NCBI GenBank assembly: GCA_964019155.1
Contig: OZ025242.1
Span: forward strand, 71,206,228 to 71,270,227
DNA: 64,000 nucleotides
Source: Osedax fenrisi
Taxonomy: Eukaryota; Annelida; Polychaeta; Sabellida; Siboglinidae
Direction: 5' to 3'
Shown one piece after another: positions 36,501-48,769 of this stretch; the first letter of the stretch is position 1, and every line of letters begins with the position of its first letter. The notes below the pieces were generated by a model. The model saw only the letters and a program-made list of their open reading frames with translations, had not been told where the DNA came from and made no database searches. The position numbers and the translations under genes were made by a program.

Positions 36501-39500
36501 TGGAATAACAAGGTGGAATAACTAGGTGTAACAACTAGGTGGAATAACAAGGTGGAATAACTAGGTGGAATAACAAGGTGAAATAACTAGGTGGAATAAC
36601 TAGGAGGAATAACTAGGTGGAATAACTAGGTGGAATAACTAGGTTGGAATAACTAGGTATAACAATAGGTGGAATAACTAGGAGGAATAACTAGGAGGAA
36701 TAACTAGGTGGAATAACTAGGTGGAATAACTAGGTATAATAAATAGGAGGAATAACTAGGTGGAATAACTAGGTGGAATAACTAGGTTGGAATAACTAGG
36801 TGTAACAACTAGGTGGAATAACTAGGAGGAATAACTAGGAGGAATAACTAGGTGGAATAACTAGGTGGAATAACTAGGTATAATAAATAGGTGGAATAAC
36901 TAGGTGAAATAACTAGGTAGAATAACTAGGTGGAATAACTAGGTGGAATAACTAGGTTGGAATAACTAGGTGGAATAACTAGGTTGGAATAACTAGGTGG
37001 AATAACTAGGTGGAATAACTAAGTGGAATAACTAGGTGTAATAACTAGGTGGAATAACTAGGTAGGAATAACTAGGTATAATAACTAGGTGGAATAACTA
37101 GGTGGAATAACTAGGTGTAACAACTAGGTGGAATAACAAGGTGGAATAACTAGGTGGAATAACTAGGAGGAATAACTAGGTGGAATAACTAGGTGGAATA
37201 ACTAGGTGGAATAACTAGGTGTAACAACTAGGTGGAATAACAAGGTGGAATAACTAGGTGGAATAACTAGGTGTAACAACTAGGTGGAATAACAAGGTGG
37301 AATAACTAGGTAGAATAACTAGGTGGAATAACTAGGTGGCATAACTAGGTGGAATAACTAGGTGGAATAACTAGATTGGAATAACTAGGTAGAATAACTA
37401 GGTGGAATAACTAGGTAGAATAACTAGGTGGAATAACTAGGTGGAATAACTAGGTTGGAATAACTAGGTGGAATAACTAGGTTGGAATAACTAGGTAGAA
37501 TAACTAGGTGGAATAACTAGGTGGAATAACTAAGTGGAATAACTAGGTAGAATAACTAGGTGGAATAACTAGGTGGCATAACAAGGTGGAATAACTAGGT
37601 GGAATAACTAGGAGGAATAACTAGGTGGAATAACTAGGTAGAATAACTAGGTGGAATAACTAGGTGGAATAACTAGGTTGGAATAACTAGGTGGAATAAC
37701 TAGGTTGGAATAACTAGGTGGAATAACTAGGTGGAATAACTAAGTGGAATAACTAGGAGGAATAACTAGGTTAGAATAACTAGGTAGAATAACTAGGTGG
37801 AATAACTAGGTGGAATAACTAGGAGGAATAACTAGGTGGAATAACTAGGTGGAATAACTAGGTTGGAATAACTAGGTGTAACAACTAGGTGGAATAACTA
37901 GGAGGAATAACTAGGAGGAATAACTAGGTGGAATAACTAGGTGGAATAACTAGGTATAATAAATAGGAGGAATAACTAGGTGGAATAACTAGGTGGAATA
38001 ACTAGGTTGGAATAACTAGGTGTAACAACTAGGTGGAATAACTAGGAGGAATAACTAGGAGGAATAACTAGGTTGAATAACTAGGTGGAATAACTAGGTA
38101 TAATAAATAGGTGGAATAACTAGGTGAAATAACTAGGTAGAATAACTAGGTGGAATAACTAGGTGGAATAACTAGGTTGGAATAACTAGGTGGAATAACT
38201 AGGTTGGAATAACTAGGTAGAATAACTAGGTGGAATAACTAGGTGGAATAACTAAGTGGAATAACTAGGTAGAATAACTAGGTGGAATAACTAGGTGGCA
38301 TAACAAGGTGGAATAACTAGGTGGAATAACTAGGAGGAATAACTAGGTGGAATAACTAGGTAGAATAACTAGGTGGAATAACTAGGTGGAATAACTAGGT
38401 GTAACAACTAGGTGGAATAACAAGGTGGAATAACTAGGTGGAATAACTAGGAGGAATAACTAGGAGGAATAACTAGGTTGGAATAACTAGGTAGAATAAC
38501 TAGGTGGAATAACTAGGTGGAATAACTAGGTGTAACAACTAGGTGGAATAACAAGGTGGAATAACTAGGTGGAATAACTAGGAGGAATAACTAGGTGGAA
38601 TAACTAGGTGGAATAACTAGGTGGAATAACTAGGTGGGATTACTAGGTGGAATAACAAGGTGGAATAACTAGGTGTAACAACTAGGTGGAATAACAAGAT
38701 GGAATAACTAGGTGGAATAACTAGGTGTAACAACTAGGTGGAATAACAAGGTGGAATAACTAGGTGGAATAACTAGGAGGAATAACTAGGTGGAATAACT
38801 AGGTAGAATAACTAGATGGAATAACTAGGTGGAATAACTAGGTGTAACAACTAGGTGGAATAACAATGTGGAATAACTAGGTGGAATAACTAGGAGGAAT
38901 AACTAGGAGGAATAACTAGGTTGGAATAACTAGGTAGAATAACTAGGTGGAATAACTAGGTGGAATAACTAGGTGTAATAACTAGGTGGAATAACTAGGA
39001 GGAATAACTAGGAGGAATAAATAGGTTGGAATAACTAGGTAGAATAACTAGGTGGAATAACTAGGTGGAATAACTAGGTGTAATAAATAGGTGGAATAAC
39101 TAGGTGAAATAACTAGGTGGAATAACTAGGTGTAACAACTAGGTGGAATAACAAGGTGGAATAACTAGGTGGAATAACTAGGAGGAATAACTAGGTTGTA
39201 ATAACTAGGTTGGAATAACTAGGTGGAATAACTAGGAGGAATAACTAGGTTGGAATAACTAGGTGGAATAACTAGGTGAAATAACTAGGTGAAATAACTA
39301 GGTTGGAATAACTAGGTAGAATAACTAGGTGGAATAACTAGGTGGAATAACTAGGAGGAATAACTAGGAGGAATAACTAGGTTAGAATAACTAGGTAGAA
39401 TAACTAGGTGGAATAACTAGGTGGAATAACTAGGAGGAATAACTAGGTGGAATAACTAGGTGGAATAACTAGGTTGGAATAACTAGGTGTAACAACTAGG

Positions 39501-40046
39501 TGGAATAACTAGGAGGAATAACTAGGAGGAATAACTAGGTGGAATAACTAGGTGTAATAACTAGGTGGAATAACTAGGTGGAATAACAAGGTGGAATAAC
39601 TAGGTGAAATAACTAGGTGGAATAACTAGGTGTAACAACTAGGTGGAATAACAAGGTGGAATAACTAGGTGGAATAACTAGGAGGAATAACTAGGTTGTA
39701 ATAACTAGGTTGGAATAACTAGGTGGAATAACTAGGAGGAATAACTAGGTTGGAATAACTAGGTGGAAAACTAGGTGAAATAACTAGGTGAAATAACTAG
39801 GTTGGAATAACTAGGTAGAATAACTAGGTGGAATAACTAGGTGGAATAACTAGGTGTAACAACTAGGTGGAATAACTAGGTTGGAATAAATAGGTATAAT
39901 AACTAGGTGGAATAACTAGGTGGAATAACTAGGTGGAATAACTAGGAGGAATAACTAGGTTGTAATAACAAGGTGGAATAACTAGGTGGAATAACTAGGT
40001 GGAATAACTAGGTGGAATAACTAGGTGGAATAACTAGGTGGAATAA
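30591..40046. repeat. 9.5-kb minisatellite, unit GGTGGAATAACTA
   Basis: About 700 head-to-tail copies of a 13-bp unit (GGTGGAATAACTA) with a few recurrent variants: GGAGG, GGTAG, 14-bp GGTTGG, GGTGTAACAACTA, AACAAGG and AATATCTAGG. G lies almost only on the + strand and C on the - strand throughout. TAA or TAG occurs in all plus frames, so it is not coding. It is organised into longer duplications (see 30900-34975). No unique sequence or gene is embedded. Confidence 0.98.
30900..34975. repeat. Two tandem 2038-bp higher-order copies within the minisatellite
   Basis: Rare variants recur at exactly the same offset: AACGAGGTTG (30980/33018), GGTTGGCATAAC (31707/33745), AACTTGGTTG (32768/34806) and ACTATGAGG (31506/33544). 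Each pair is 2038 bp apart. Boundaries are approximate, near 30900, 32938 and 34975. Confidence 0.85.
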
Positions 40047-40473
40047 TTTCAAAAGCGAATTGTCTAAGTATTGTTAAGCATCTTGCAAAAAATGTATATT
40101 TTAAATTGAAAATGGACATAATGATTTATCATGTTTATCGACTATGGCTGTATATTATAAAAAAAATGGTTCTAATTATAATGTAATATAATGTTACATT
40201 CTTAAAACAAATACTACGTATTCAGTTATTATTGTATTGAAAACTGTACATAACTTTTAATTTATAATATATTATGATATATTATTCAAATTTACTTGTA
40301 AAAAATATAATCATAAAATAGAATTAAATATTTAATTTGTAATACAGATAGAGAATTTGTCATTAGTTTCACACATTAATTTGAGTGACAAATTCTTGCG
40401 ATTTATAATAAAAAATATACAATTTAAATTATAAAATTCAATATAAAATATAACAAATACACTATACATTATA

Positions 40474-40513
<40 letters not shown>

Positions 40514-40515
40514 TG
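40047..40515. other. AT-rich flank right of the minisatellite
   Basis: No gene. (TA)n at 40472-40508. The minus-strand frame 40332-40544 is an AT artefact. Confidence 0.5.
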
Positions 40516-40599
40516 AATTCTCTTCCCAAGTCAATACGACGCATAAGGAGTCATAATAAATTCAAGAAGAAGTTAGGACTTTTTTTGTTGGACATTTAA
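40516..40599 (+). pseudogene. LINE C-terminal fragment
   Basis: Twenty-seven codons before TAA read NSLPKSIRRIRSHNKFKKKL, then a short hydrophobic end. This is the standard ending of many LINE reverse transcriptases (WNSLP..IR....FK.KL). The preceding Trp and everything upstream are replaced by (TA)n. Confidence 0.55.
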
Positions 40600-40688
40600 T
40601 TTATTTATTATTTATTTATTTTTAAATATTCTCAACACTTGTGAGATTTTAAAATATAACGAGTGTATAAATAAATCATTACCTTACC

Positions 40689-40693
<5 letters not shown>

Positions 40694-40728
<35 letters not shown>
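40694..40728. repeat. (TA)n microsatellite
   Basis: About 17 TA units. Confidence 0.8.
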
Positions 40729-40730
40729 TA

Positions 40731-40862
40731 TAAAGTGTACAATGTATAGATTACACTGCACATTTTACACTGTTCATTATATTTATTATACAATGAACAC
40801 AATATATACTATACAATGAACACAATATATACTATACACTGAACACAATATACTGTAATTAT
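40731..40862. repeat. ATACAATGAACACAATATAT repeats
   Basis: Three near copies of a 27-bp unit (ACTATACAATGAACACAATA) follow a TGTACAATGTA segment. It resembles the TGTACA tracts elsewhere and precedes a CpG-rich island. Confidence 0.5.
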
Positions 40863-40899
40863 ACGCTAAATATTACACATCGTATAGTTCAATAGACTA

Positions 40900-41510
40900 T
40901 ACGCGACTATACACCGCGATATATCGATAGCTGCTTGGCGGATTAGCGAGGTAACGTTCAATAGCTACGCATGCGCCGTAACCCTTTACGTTCTCCGTTA
41001 ACTTAAACGATAACTAATTTGCGTCGCTGAATGCGGTCGGTCGCTAAGTGTAGCGAGCCGATGCCCGATATGTGTGGAATCTCGTACAATATCGTACAAT
41101 CTCGTACGCGAATATCGTACGCCGACATAACGATAGCTAATTCGGCGTCAAACTACTCGCGGGCGGGGTAGTGGTCCGAATATCTGGTTTCACGCGAATT
41201 ACGCGGCGATTACGAATACTGACGAACTTGTGCCCGATAGGTGGGGCTGGCGGTAGTCAATCGCGAAACTAATTACGAGGAATTAAAGTCCAGCGCCTTT
41301 TAATCGACGACCCGCTACGGCTACAATATAAATAAACGCAGTGGGTGGTCAACTTACGATGCCGCTACGCGTGGTATACTCAGCTGTACGTGGTACATCT
41401 GAGAAGACTACTGCATTAGTGCAACGTTTGATCGTGATATAGACTACCTGCTATACGATACCCCGTCTAGATTAAGGACAGTTCAGCGATCGTGGGGTCT
41501 AATAATGATA
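40900..41510. promoter_or_regulatory. CpG-rich island with possible TATA promoter
   Basis: A 600-bp GC-richer segment with many CpG (CGCGGGCGGGG, GGTCGGTCGC). TATAAATA at 41327-41334 is followed by an initiator-like TCAACTT (about 41349) and an ATG at 41359 opening 27 codons to TAG. The ATG is very near the predicted start site and no convincing donor follows, so no gene is called. It could be a promoter or first exon of an unidentified transcript. Confidence 0.3.
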
Positions 41511-41610
41511 ATACTACTGCAACTACCAGTACTACAATTTATAATATTTATTTTTATTTTTATAATACTTTTTTTATTGTTATCAAAATATTATTAAAAA
41601 ATACCGTTTA

Positions 41611-41668
<58 letters not shown>

Positions 41669-42926
41669 ATATATTCTTTATATATAAATACATTTTATAT
41701 ATAAATATATTATTATATACACTATAATTATACAACTATTAATTCATAAATAATAATCATATATTATATAAGTAAGGAATTAAGCATTTATGTATAAAGT
41801 ATTATATTTTACCTTCTCTCAAGTTTAATAAGTGTAATTCGGAACGTGTAAAAAAATAAATGAAGTAGGCCGAATATGTTAAATGTAATAGTTATATTAA
41901 TTGAATTTCGACAACTGGCTGATTTAATTACATTTGTGATATGGTATGAGATAATATATCATCAAAAGTATCAACAATATTTAGACAAAATTGAGGAAAA
42001 GTTAATTGTATGACTATCAAAGATAACAGGAGAACAGCAGTGAGAATTGAATAGAATATTGGCAATAGTAGATTTTTGGAATTAAGAAGAAGGTTATTCG
42101 AGAAAACTATTGATCTTATAGATTATTAATCTAGTAGTGTATAGCAGGAATGACAGATAAATGAATAGCGTTGAATGTAGTCAGTATAGATATGATGGTG
42201 AAATAAATTAGCCTACAATATCTTGAATAAAAGGACACAGATGGAGAATAGGACATAACTTAGAGAAGAGCGATACATACAGCGTATGTCGATAGAATAT
42301 CGTAATGATAGATTGGGTACATACATTTAAAATATTCACAGTTCATAATATACGATGCTTTAAATATATAGGACGAACACTGTTGAGTATGCATGCTGAC
42401 TGTATAAACTTTACATAATATAATATATAGTTTATTAGGTACAAAAAACAAAAATAAATAACAATATGGAAGAAACATAGATATGAATTGATACCAAAAT
42501 CGACATAGTACAAAAATTAACATTGGGTTTACATTTAATAACAAAACGCCGCCTTGGTTTATACATGCCGAACATATACCATTAGTCCAATCATCTATAT
42601 TATTGAGGTAGTACTTGAATGTCGAATCGCCTATGATATCTGATAGAATAAGTTAGTGACAGATATGAAGAGACTGAACAGTAGGAAAGTAGGGAAGAGA
42701 CTTAACTATATATTGTTTAATATTTTCCATAAAGCAGTTTACGAAGAGTCGCATCGATATAGAGAAATGGATAACCTATAGATTATACCATATATATGCC
42801 ATACCATCTATGGAATGTAGTATAGTGGAAAGTCTTCAATTTCCGACACCTAAATGGCTATTGGCGATAACTTATTCAATATTCAATATATTCATTTGAA
42901 ATTTTGTAAGTATACTATACCCTATA
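41511..42926. other. Unassigned region
   Basis: (TA)n at 41610-41665. The 94-codon minus frame 42260-42544 (hydrophobic, Cys/Tyr-rich) has no recognisable domain and is not called. The sequence 41930-42900 is unusually free of repeats, but nothing coding can be assembled. Confidence 0.5.
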
Positions 42927-43669
42927 GGGTAATATTGTGGCAATAAATAATGTTGCTATTTTTAATTTTTGATATAAGTGCGCTGGAAAGAATAACCAGG
43001 GGGGTCGGTAATTAGATAGGCATAATACCGAACCCAAAACGCACGCAAATTATTTATTATTGAATTTAAATTTTAATATTCATATTTATATTTAAACTTT
43101 CTATATTTTATATTAAAATAGTGCACATTATTATTTAATATTTATTTAGTAATCAATGTAAATACAATCGACTGTAATCATGAAATCTTATTCTATATAA
43201 ATGATACACACTCAACTTACGAATACTTTCAAAGTAAAAAATTGATATATTTTAATTGGATATTATATATCACATTGGGTCGGTTTTGTGTAATTTTCGG
43301 TAGTGGTTAATAGGAAAATCATATGGGTTACTATAATTAAGATATCTTTGTTAATACTTGTCCAAGTTATATTATTTGTATAGTGTTTATAGACATTTAA
43401 TTTCTTTATAATATGTTGTATAGCATTGCGTTTTCTTTTAATTAAAGTATTTACAATGAGTTAAAAAAGTTATTATTAAAATATTTAAAAAGTAAAACCT
43501 GAATATTACATTTTATCAAATAACAATTGTAGGATTGCATATTTTGGATAACAAAATACTTATTCATAATTACTATTGAATTACTAATAATTTATGAATA
43601 TATAATTTATTGATATATCGTATAATTACTGAGATACGAGAGGGGGTCGGTAATTGCAGACTTCCACCC
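42927..43669. mobile_element. Possible TA-flanked MITE with GGTCGGTAATT motifs
   Basis: TA-GGGTAATATTGTGGCAAT at the left and ATTGCAGACTTCCACCC-TA at the right give weak inverted ends. GGGGGTCGGTAATT occurs near both ends (about 42999 and 43643) in direct orientation. No coding frame. Confidence 0.35.
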
Positions 43670-43869
43670 TATGACATTTTATAAAAGAGGTTCTGCAGTA
43701 TATTGCAGTATTCTATAGAATTACACTAATATAAATTGCATAATTATGATATTTTGTTAGATATATATATATAGATAATTATGATTAAGTTAAATGTACA
43801 CAAAATAATTTTAAATATATATGCAAATGATTTAAAAATATACATAAAAATATAAAAATATACATATAT

Positions 43870-44160
43870 ATATATAATATACGCTTATACACATATATGG
43901 TATACGCATACACACATACGTCGTACGCGTGTTTGTGTGTAGTATACGTATGCGTCGTACACACTACATTCGTTCATGATTTATAGACTAGAGTATGCGC
44001 GTTACGAGTCACGTGACAATACAGAAGTCACGTGGCTAGTCGCACGAGTCACGTGTTCTCCGTGTGCTAATTAGGAGGCGTTCACCGTCGCCGCCAGGGT
44101 GTGTTTATCACTGAGAGGCTGGCGGTAAAGTTACACGGCCGTGTGATTTATCATTAATAA
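43870..44160. promoter_or_regulatory. CpG-rich segment with three E-boxes
   Basis: GTCACGTGAC (44008-44017, a full 10-bp palindrome), GTCACGTGG (44027-44035) and GTCACGTGT (44048-44056) stand 19 and 21 bp apart, on the same face of the helix. GC-rich sequence with CGTCGCCGCCAGGG follows. These are bHLH-zipper (USF/MITF/TFEB-type) sites. No adjacent gene was found, so an enhancer or distal promoter is inferred. Confidence 0.4.
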
Positions 44161-44173
44161 TTCAACTTATCGC

Positions 44174-44286
44174 TAATATATATATATCATATATATAAAT
44201 AATATGCATATTAATGGCGTCAGTATTCGTTATTTGTGAACATGTGTATTATATCATCTAATTATGGTCATGTTCTTATATATATA

Positions 44287-44324
<38 letters not shown>

Positions 44325-44356
44325 CTTATATATATATATATATATTAGATATAAAA

Positions 44357-44400
<44 letters not shown>

Positions 44401-44429
44401 GCGCATAATAATAGTATACGTATATATAC

Positions 44430-44480
<51 letters not shown>
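44174..44480. repeat. (TA)n-rich block
   Basis: Several (TA)n runs are separated by short ATA/GAATA interruptions. The Tyr/Ile frames on both strands are artefacts. Confidence 0.85.
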
Positions 44481-44483
<3 letters not shown>

Positions 44484-44486
44484 ACG

Positions 44487-44558
44487 TATCAACAAACTTA
44501 AAAGTAAACAAACAAGTATTATATACTACTTGTTTATTTTACCTTAAGTTTGTTGATA
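44487..44558. other. 72-nt long hairpin
   Basis: The left arm starts TATCAACAAACTTAA and the right arm ends TTAAGTTTGTTGATA. Inner segments AAACAAGTA and TACTTGTTTA also pair. That gives about 30 paired bases with a couple of bulges and a loop of about 10 nt. Size and shape fit a pre-miRNA, but a small MITE is equally likely. Confidence 0.5.
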
Positions 44559-45073
44559 TAATTGAAAATATGCGATCTTATTTGGAAGCATTTTAGGAGA
44601 TTAATTCATATATATATATGAATTGTATTAATATACCAATATAATAAATAAGAAGAGAAAAAAGAAAACAAACAATAATATCGACTATTACATAATGATA
44701 ATCAGTATTGTTATTATACTGTCACGTATTCGATCATGTTTTATAATGATGATAAGTGTGACTAATATGATATATTAAAAACGACAATGAAATTAATGTA
44801 AATAACAAAAATAAACTTTATACGGGTTATTTATGATATATATATATATATAAGTTATATAATTAATATATATATTTGAAATACGATATTGATATTTAAA
44901 TAAATTAATACAATGTATATGATTAATTAAATAACTATATATTATAAACATATATTAACAATTGTTGATATATGTATATACATTAATATTATAAATACTA
45001 GATAAACTAAATAAAAATACGTGTTAAAATAAATAGATTAATTGTAGATGTTAATATATACTATTTATATATA
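44559..45073. other. AT-rich stretch
   Basis: No gene or repeat termini recognised. Confidence 0.5.
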
Positions 45074-45804
45074 CAGTAAAACCTCTCTATAAGAAACCTC
45101 TTTATAAGAAAAACCTCTTTATAAGAAAATTGATCACACATTTGGTTGGAATTCAACCTTTTCCACATTAAAAACCTCTTTATAAGAAAATCTTATAAGA
45201 AAAATATAAGAAAAACCTCTTTATAAGAAACTTATTGTATAAAAAATATAAAAAATAATTATATATAAATAGAAGTATTGTATATTGATTAAAATTATAG
45301 AAATTAATTATTATTTAAGATATTTTTTTTCTTACAAATATTTTATATTACATAAATAGCTATAAATGAATTAAAATTAATTTATAATTGTTATTGTATA
45401 TCCATAAATTTATCAAATTTATTAAAAATGAATTAATAAATGTTATTATATCCTTAAATGTATTGATACAATTTATTATATTATACAATTAATTGTTAAA
45501 TAATAGATTATTATAATTTGTAATATATACACTGTACAGATACAATTATTTTAAAGCAAACAATTATTAAAAACTATTTTAAATAAATCACATTTCTAAA
45601 CTATCCTTTTGATTAATACTTTTAAATAAATATAAATAAATATATATACTATATATATATATAACCTATAGGTTATATAATGCAATTTCAAGTATAAATT
45701 AATTCTTAAAATCATTGGAAAAGTAAAAACCTCTTTATAAGAAAACCTCTCTATAAGAAACAAAGTACTGACAAAAAATAGTTTCTTATAGAGAGGTTTT
45801 ACTG
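45074..45804. mobile_element. pogo/Tigger-like MITE with intact ends
   Basis: CAGTAAAACCTCTCTATAAG at the left is exactly inverted at the right (CTTATAGAGAGGTTTTACTG), with a TA on each side. The subterminal AACCTCTTTATAAGAAAA is repeated three to four times inside the left end and also near the right end. CAGTAAAACCTC with TA target duplication is the signature of pogo/Tigger-type Tc1-mariner elements. 731 bp, no transposase frame, so it depends on a partner enzyme. Confidence 0.85.
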
Positions 45805-45931
45805 TATATATATATACCTATATATTATTATGTATATTTGTATTTATATATTTAATTTATGATAATACCTTAAATATGGCAGCTAAATTCTACAAATTAT
45901 ACAATAACACATGTACTGCACTGTATACATA

Positions 45932-46097
45932 TAACATATGATACATGATGATACATATGATACATATGATACATATGATACATGATGATACATATGATAC
46001 ATGATGATACATATGATACATGATGATACATATGATACATGATGATACATGATGATACATATGATACATGATGATACATGATGATACATATGATACA
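45932..46097. repeat. TACATATGA/TACATGATGA minisatellite
   Basis: Interspersed 9-bp (TACATATGA) and 10-bp (TACATGATGA) units. Met/Tyr/His open frames on - are artefacts. Confidence 0.9.
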
Positions 46098-46266
46098 TTT
46101 ATAAAGAGACGACATACTGCAGGCTTTACTTGTAGATGTTACGAATTGTTATTTATGTTACTTTACTTTATGGAATATTATAAATATATATTATGATTTA
46201 TATATATATATATATAATCTTAATTTATGTTGATAGAATTTATATAGTAACGATATCTCATTAATA

Positions 46267-46321
<55 letters not shown>

Positions 46322-46867
46322 CTATTGTATACTTGATAACTTCTTATTTATATATATTTATAAACTAATATATTTTCTATTTTATGAAATAAATTAATAA
46401 CTTATTGAATACATATAAAATACATTTTATTTACATAATTCAATATTCCTACACAAACAAATTGATAATTAGATTATAACAATTGTTATAATTGTTACTT
46501 ATGTATATTTCTCAAATTGTAACATCATAATAAATAAATAATCCAATAGGATAACTCCTCTAGGTATACCTAGAAATGTTATTAACAAACATGAAATACT
46601 CTTTAAGATGGTTGAAGCCTACATACCTACATTAATCTGATATAAACACGCTTATACTATTCAATGTTACATGCTATACACTATTTAGAATAGATAGACA
46701 CATTCAAGCAGGAAGAGTACTTATAATATGTACAAATAAGTTACATCCTTTAAGAACATACTATTCAACACTTCTTAATGTAGAATATATATGTTTATAT
46801 ATAGATATGTGTGGCAACAACGAAAGAATAAAATATATCTGTAGGCAACCTTCAACAGATATAGATA
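46098..46867. other. Unassigned, with a weak inverted repeat
   Basis: (TA)n at 46266-46318. GGTTGAAGCCTACA near 46608 and TGTAGGCAACCTTCAAC near 46840 are inverted with a 3-base difference, possibly a decayed MITE. No gene seen. Confidence 0.4.
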
Positions 46868-47753
46868 GGGGAAAGTAACCTGATATGGACGCTTTAACAA
46901 TAAATGGTCTTAACATTTTATGACTCAATGTTTTTATTCAAAATTATAATATATTAATAGTATACGATTATAGATATTATTGTGATTTTAACATTTTATT
47001 TAATCTTTTTATTCAAAAGATAACAGGGTGTCCGTATTCGGTACCCATTTCCGAATACGAACACCCTGTGTTATAATACGGATACCCTATAGGGTATATA
47101 TACCACTATATAAACTATATATTATTGATGAAGCAATCAGATAAATTACAATTACATTATTTATAATTAATTTTTTAATATAATTTAATTAGTAATTAAT
47201 TTATAAATTTTTATTATTTTATTAATCAATAATATAATATACGTATCTAAATAATAACATTTTTAGATTTAGCTTCATTGGTAGTATTCATATTATAATA
47301 CACGCGATGTTTCTGAAAATCAGAATAGTTCATACGCGTATATTGGTTATAGGGTGTCCGTATTAAGACATCTAGAGTGTCTTTATTAGGGATTTATATG
47401 ACATTTAGATATATGTTTATAATTTAATTAATATTTGATAACAGATATAGCAATTATGTATATAATGTTTAGAATGATTTAATTTTTAATAATATATTGT
47501 TATTTTTTATATCGATTTGTATATTCTTGATTAAGTTTTAAGTTGACATTTTATTTCATAAATTTAAAATCGTAATAAAAAAATCTGTTTATTGGATATA
47601 TCAGCACTATTTTGAATAATCAAAAAATAAAAAATACTTATTTAGATAATTATGAATATTTTTTTAATTCAATATTTTTTTGTAGGATTTATGTTTTCTG
47701 ATATATCGAGAGTGTCCTTATTCGGGCACTGTCCGTATTCGTTTACTTTCCCT
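46868..47753. mobile_element. TA-flanked inverted-repeat element, copy C
   Basis: TA-GGGGAAAGTAACCTG at the left and GTTTACTTTCCC-TTA at the right. The interior (TTTAACAATAAATGGTCTTAAC, GGTGTCCGTATTCGGTACCC) matches copies A and B. About 886 bp, same orientation as B, uninterrupted. Confidence 0.65.
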
Positions 47754-47869
47754 TAACCTTCACCATCAAGAAATATATTAATAAATAACCTCGTTATATA
47801 AAATTAATTATCCTATATGATAATATACTATAGTATATTACAAGGATACTTTAATTTATCTTAATTTTT

Positions 47870-48660
47870 CATCGCCACATCTCAAATCTTCTTCGCTCTA
47901 TAAACTGTCATCTTCACTCTTTACGTCTAATCTGTAACTCCATCTCCATAAGTGTTTCTATAACTCTCGCCTCATTTTTTATATTACCGCTTTTTGATTA
48001 CTGCAATATTCTCCTTTTCTCCTTACCTGGCTATCAAATTAAAAATTACAAATACTACAGAATGCGTTAGTATGATCAGTTTTTAAAATTGATCGATTTT
48101 CTCAAATACATATTTCTCCATATTTAAAGAGATTGAATTGGTCAATACAATTTAAGATTATATATAAAGTTCTTCTACTAACTCATAACTCTCTTCACCA
48201 CAAACGACCTGAATATCTATCTTCCTTAATCTATATTCCCACTCATACTATCTCTCTACGTTCTACTACTTCTTACCTTCTACACCTACCCTCTAAATTT
48301 AATCTCCTTACCACTAATATTCATGCATGGCACATATCGGCCCCTTATCTGAGGAATAAACTACCACATAACTTACTCCACTCAATCCACCAACTTATTT
48401 AAATCTCTATTAAAAACATATCTATTTACTATTGCATTTCCTTGATCACTATTTTTATTATTATTTATATCACTATTCACAATTTTATTTACTATTTATA
48501 TTAATGTTATGTACTTTTTGTATTACTATTGTTCATTATTATTAGTTATATTATTTTTATTTATGTTCCGTTATATTGTTTTTAGTTTCTACTTTGACGC
48601 TTGATTGCTATGGCACAAAGAATCTTTAAAATAAATTAAATTAAATTAATTAAATTAATA
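47870..48660 (+). pseudogene. L2/CR1-like LINE C-terminal relic
   Basis: After a decayed segment (a FDYCN-like LLQYSPF and LPGYQ-like TWLSN) the frame from 48120 reads LKRLNWSIQFKIIYKVLLLTH, then RPEYLSSLIY, ISLRSTTSYLL and AWHISAPYLRNKLPHNLL. This is the conserved end of L2/CR1-type LINEs. It is followed by an AT-rich 3' UTR and an AAATT-type tail to 48660. The polymerase domain is missing. Confidence 0.75.
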
Positions 48661-48769
48661 AATATAAATTATCAATTATTTAAAAAATATATATTGTCCA
48701 AACTATCCCATATGTTATAATAAGTTTATTGAATGTATAACAGATAGGCAGATATAACAGACCTAATTC

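Noticed and set aside
42260..42544. 94-codon hydrophobic minus-strand frame
   Set aside because: No recognisable domain, start context or splice partner; its length is not exceptional over 64 kb.
44236..44547. Tyr/Ile-rich frames
   Set aside because: Translations of (TA)n in all frames; the same applies to many short frames at other TA tracts.
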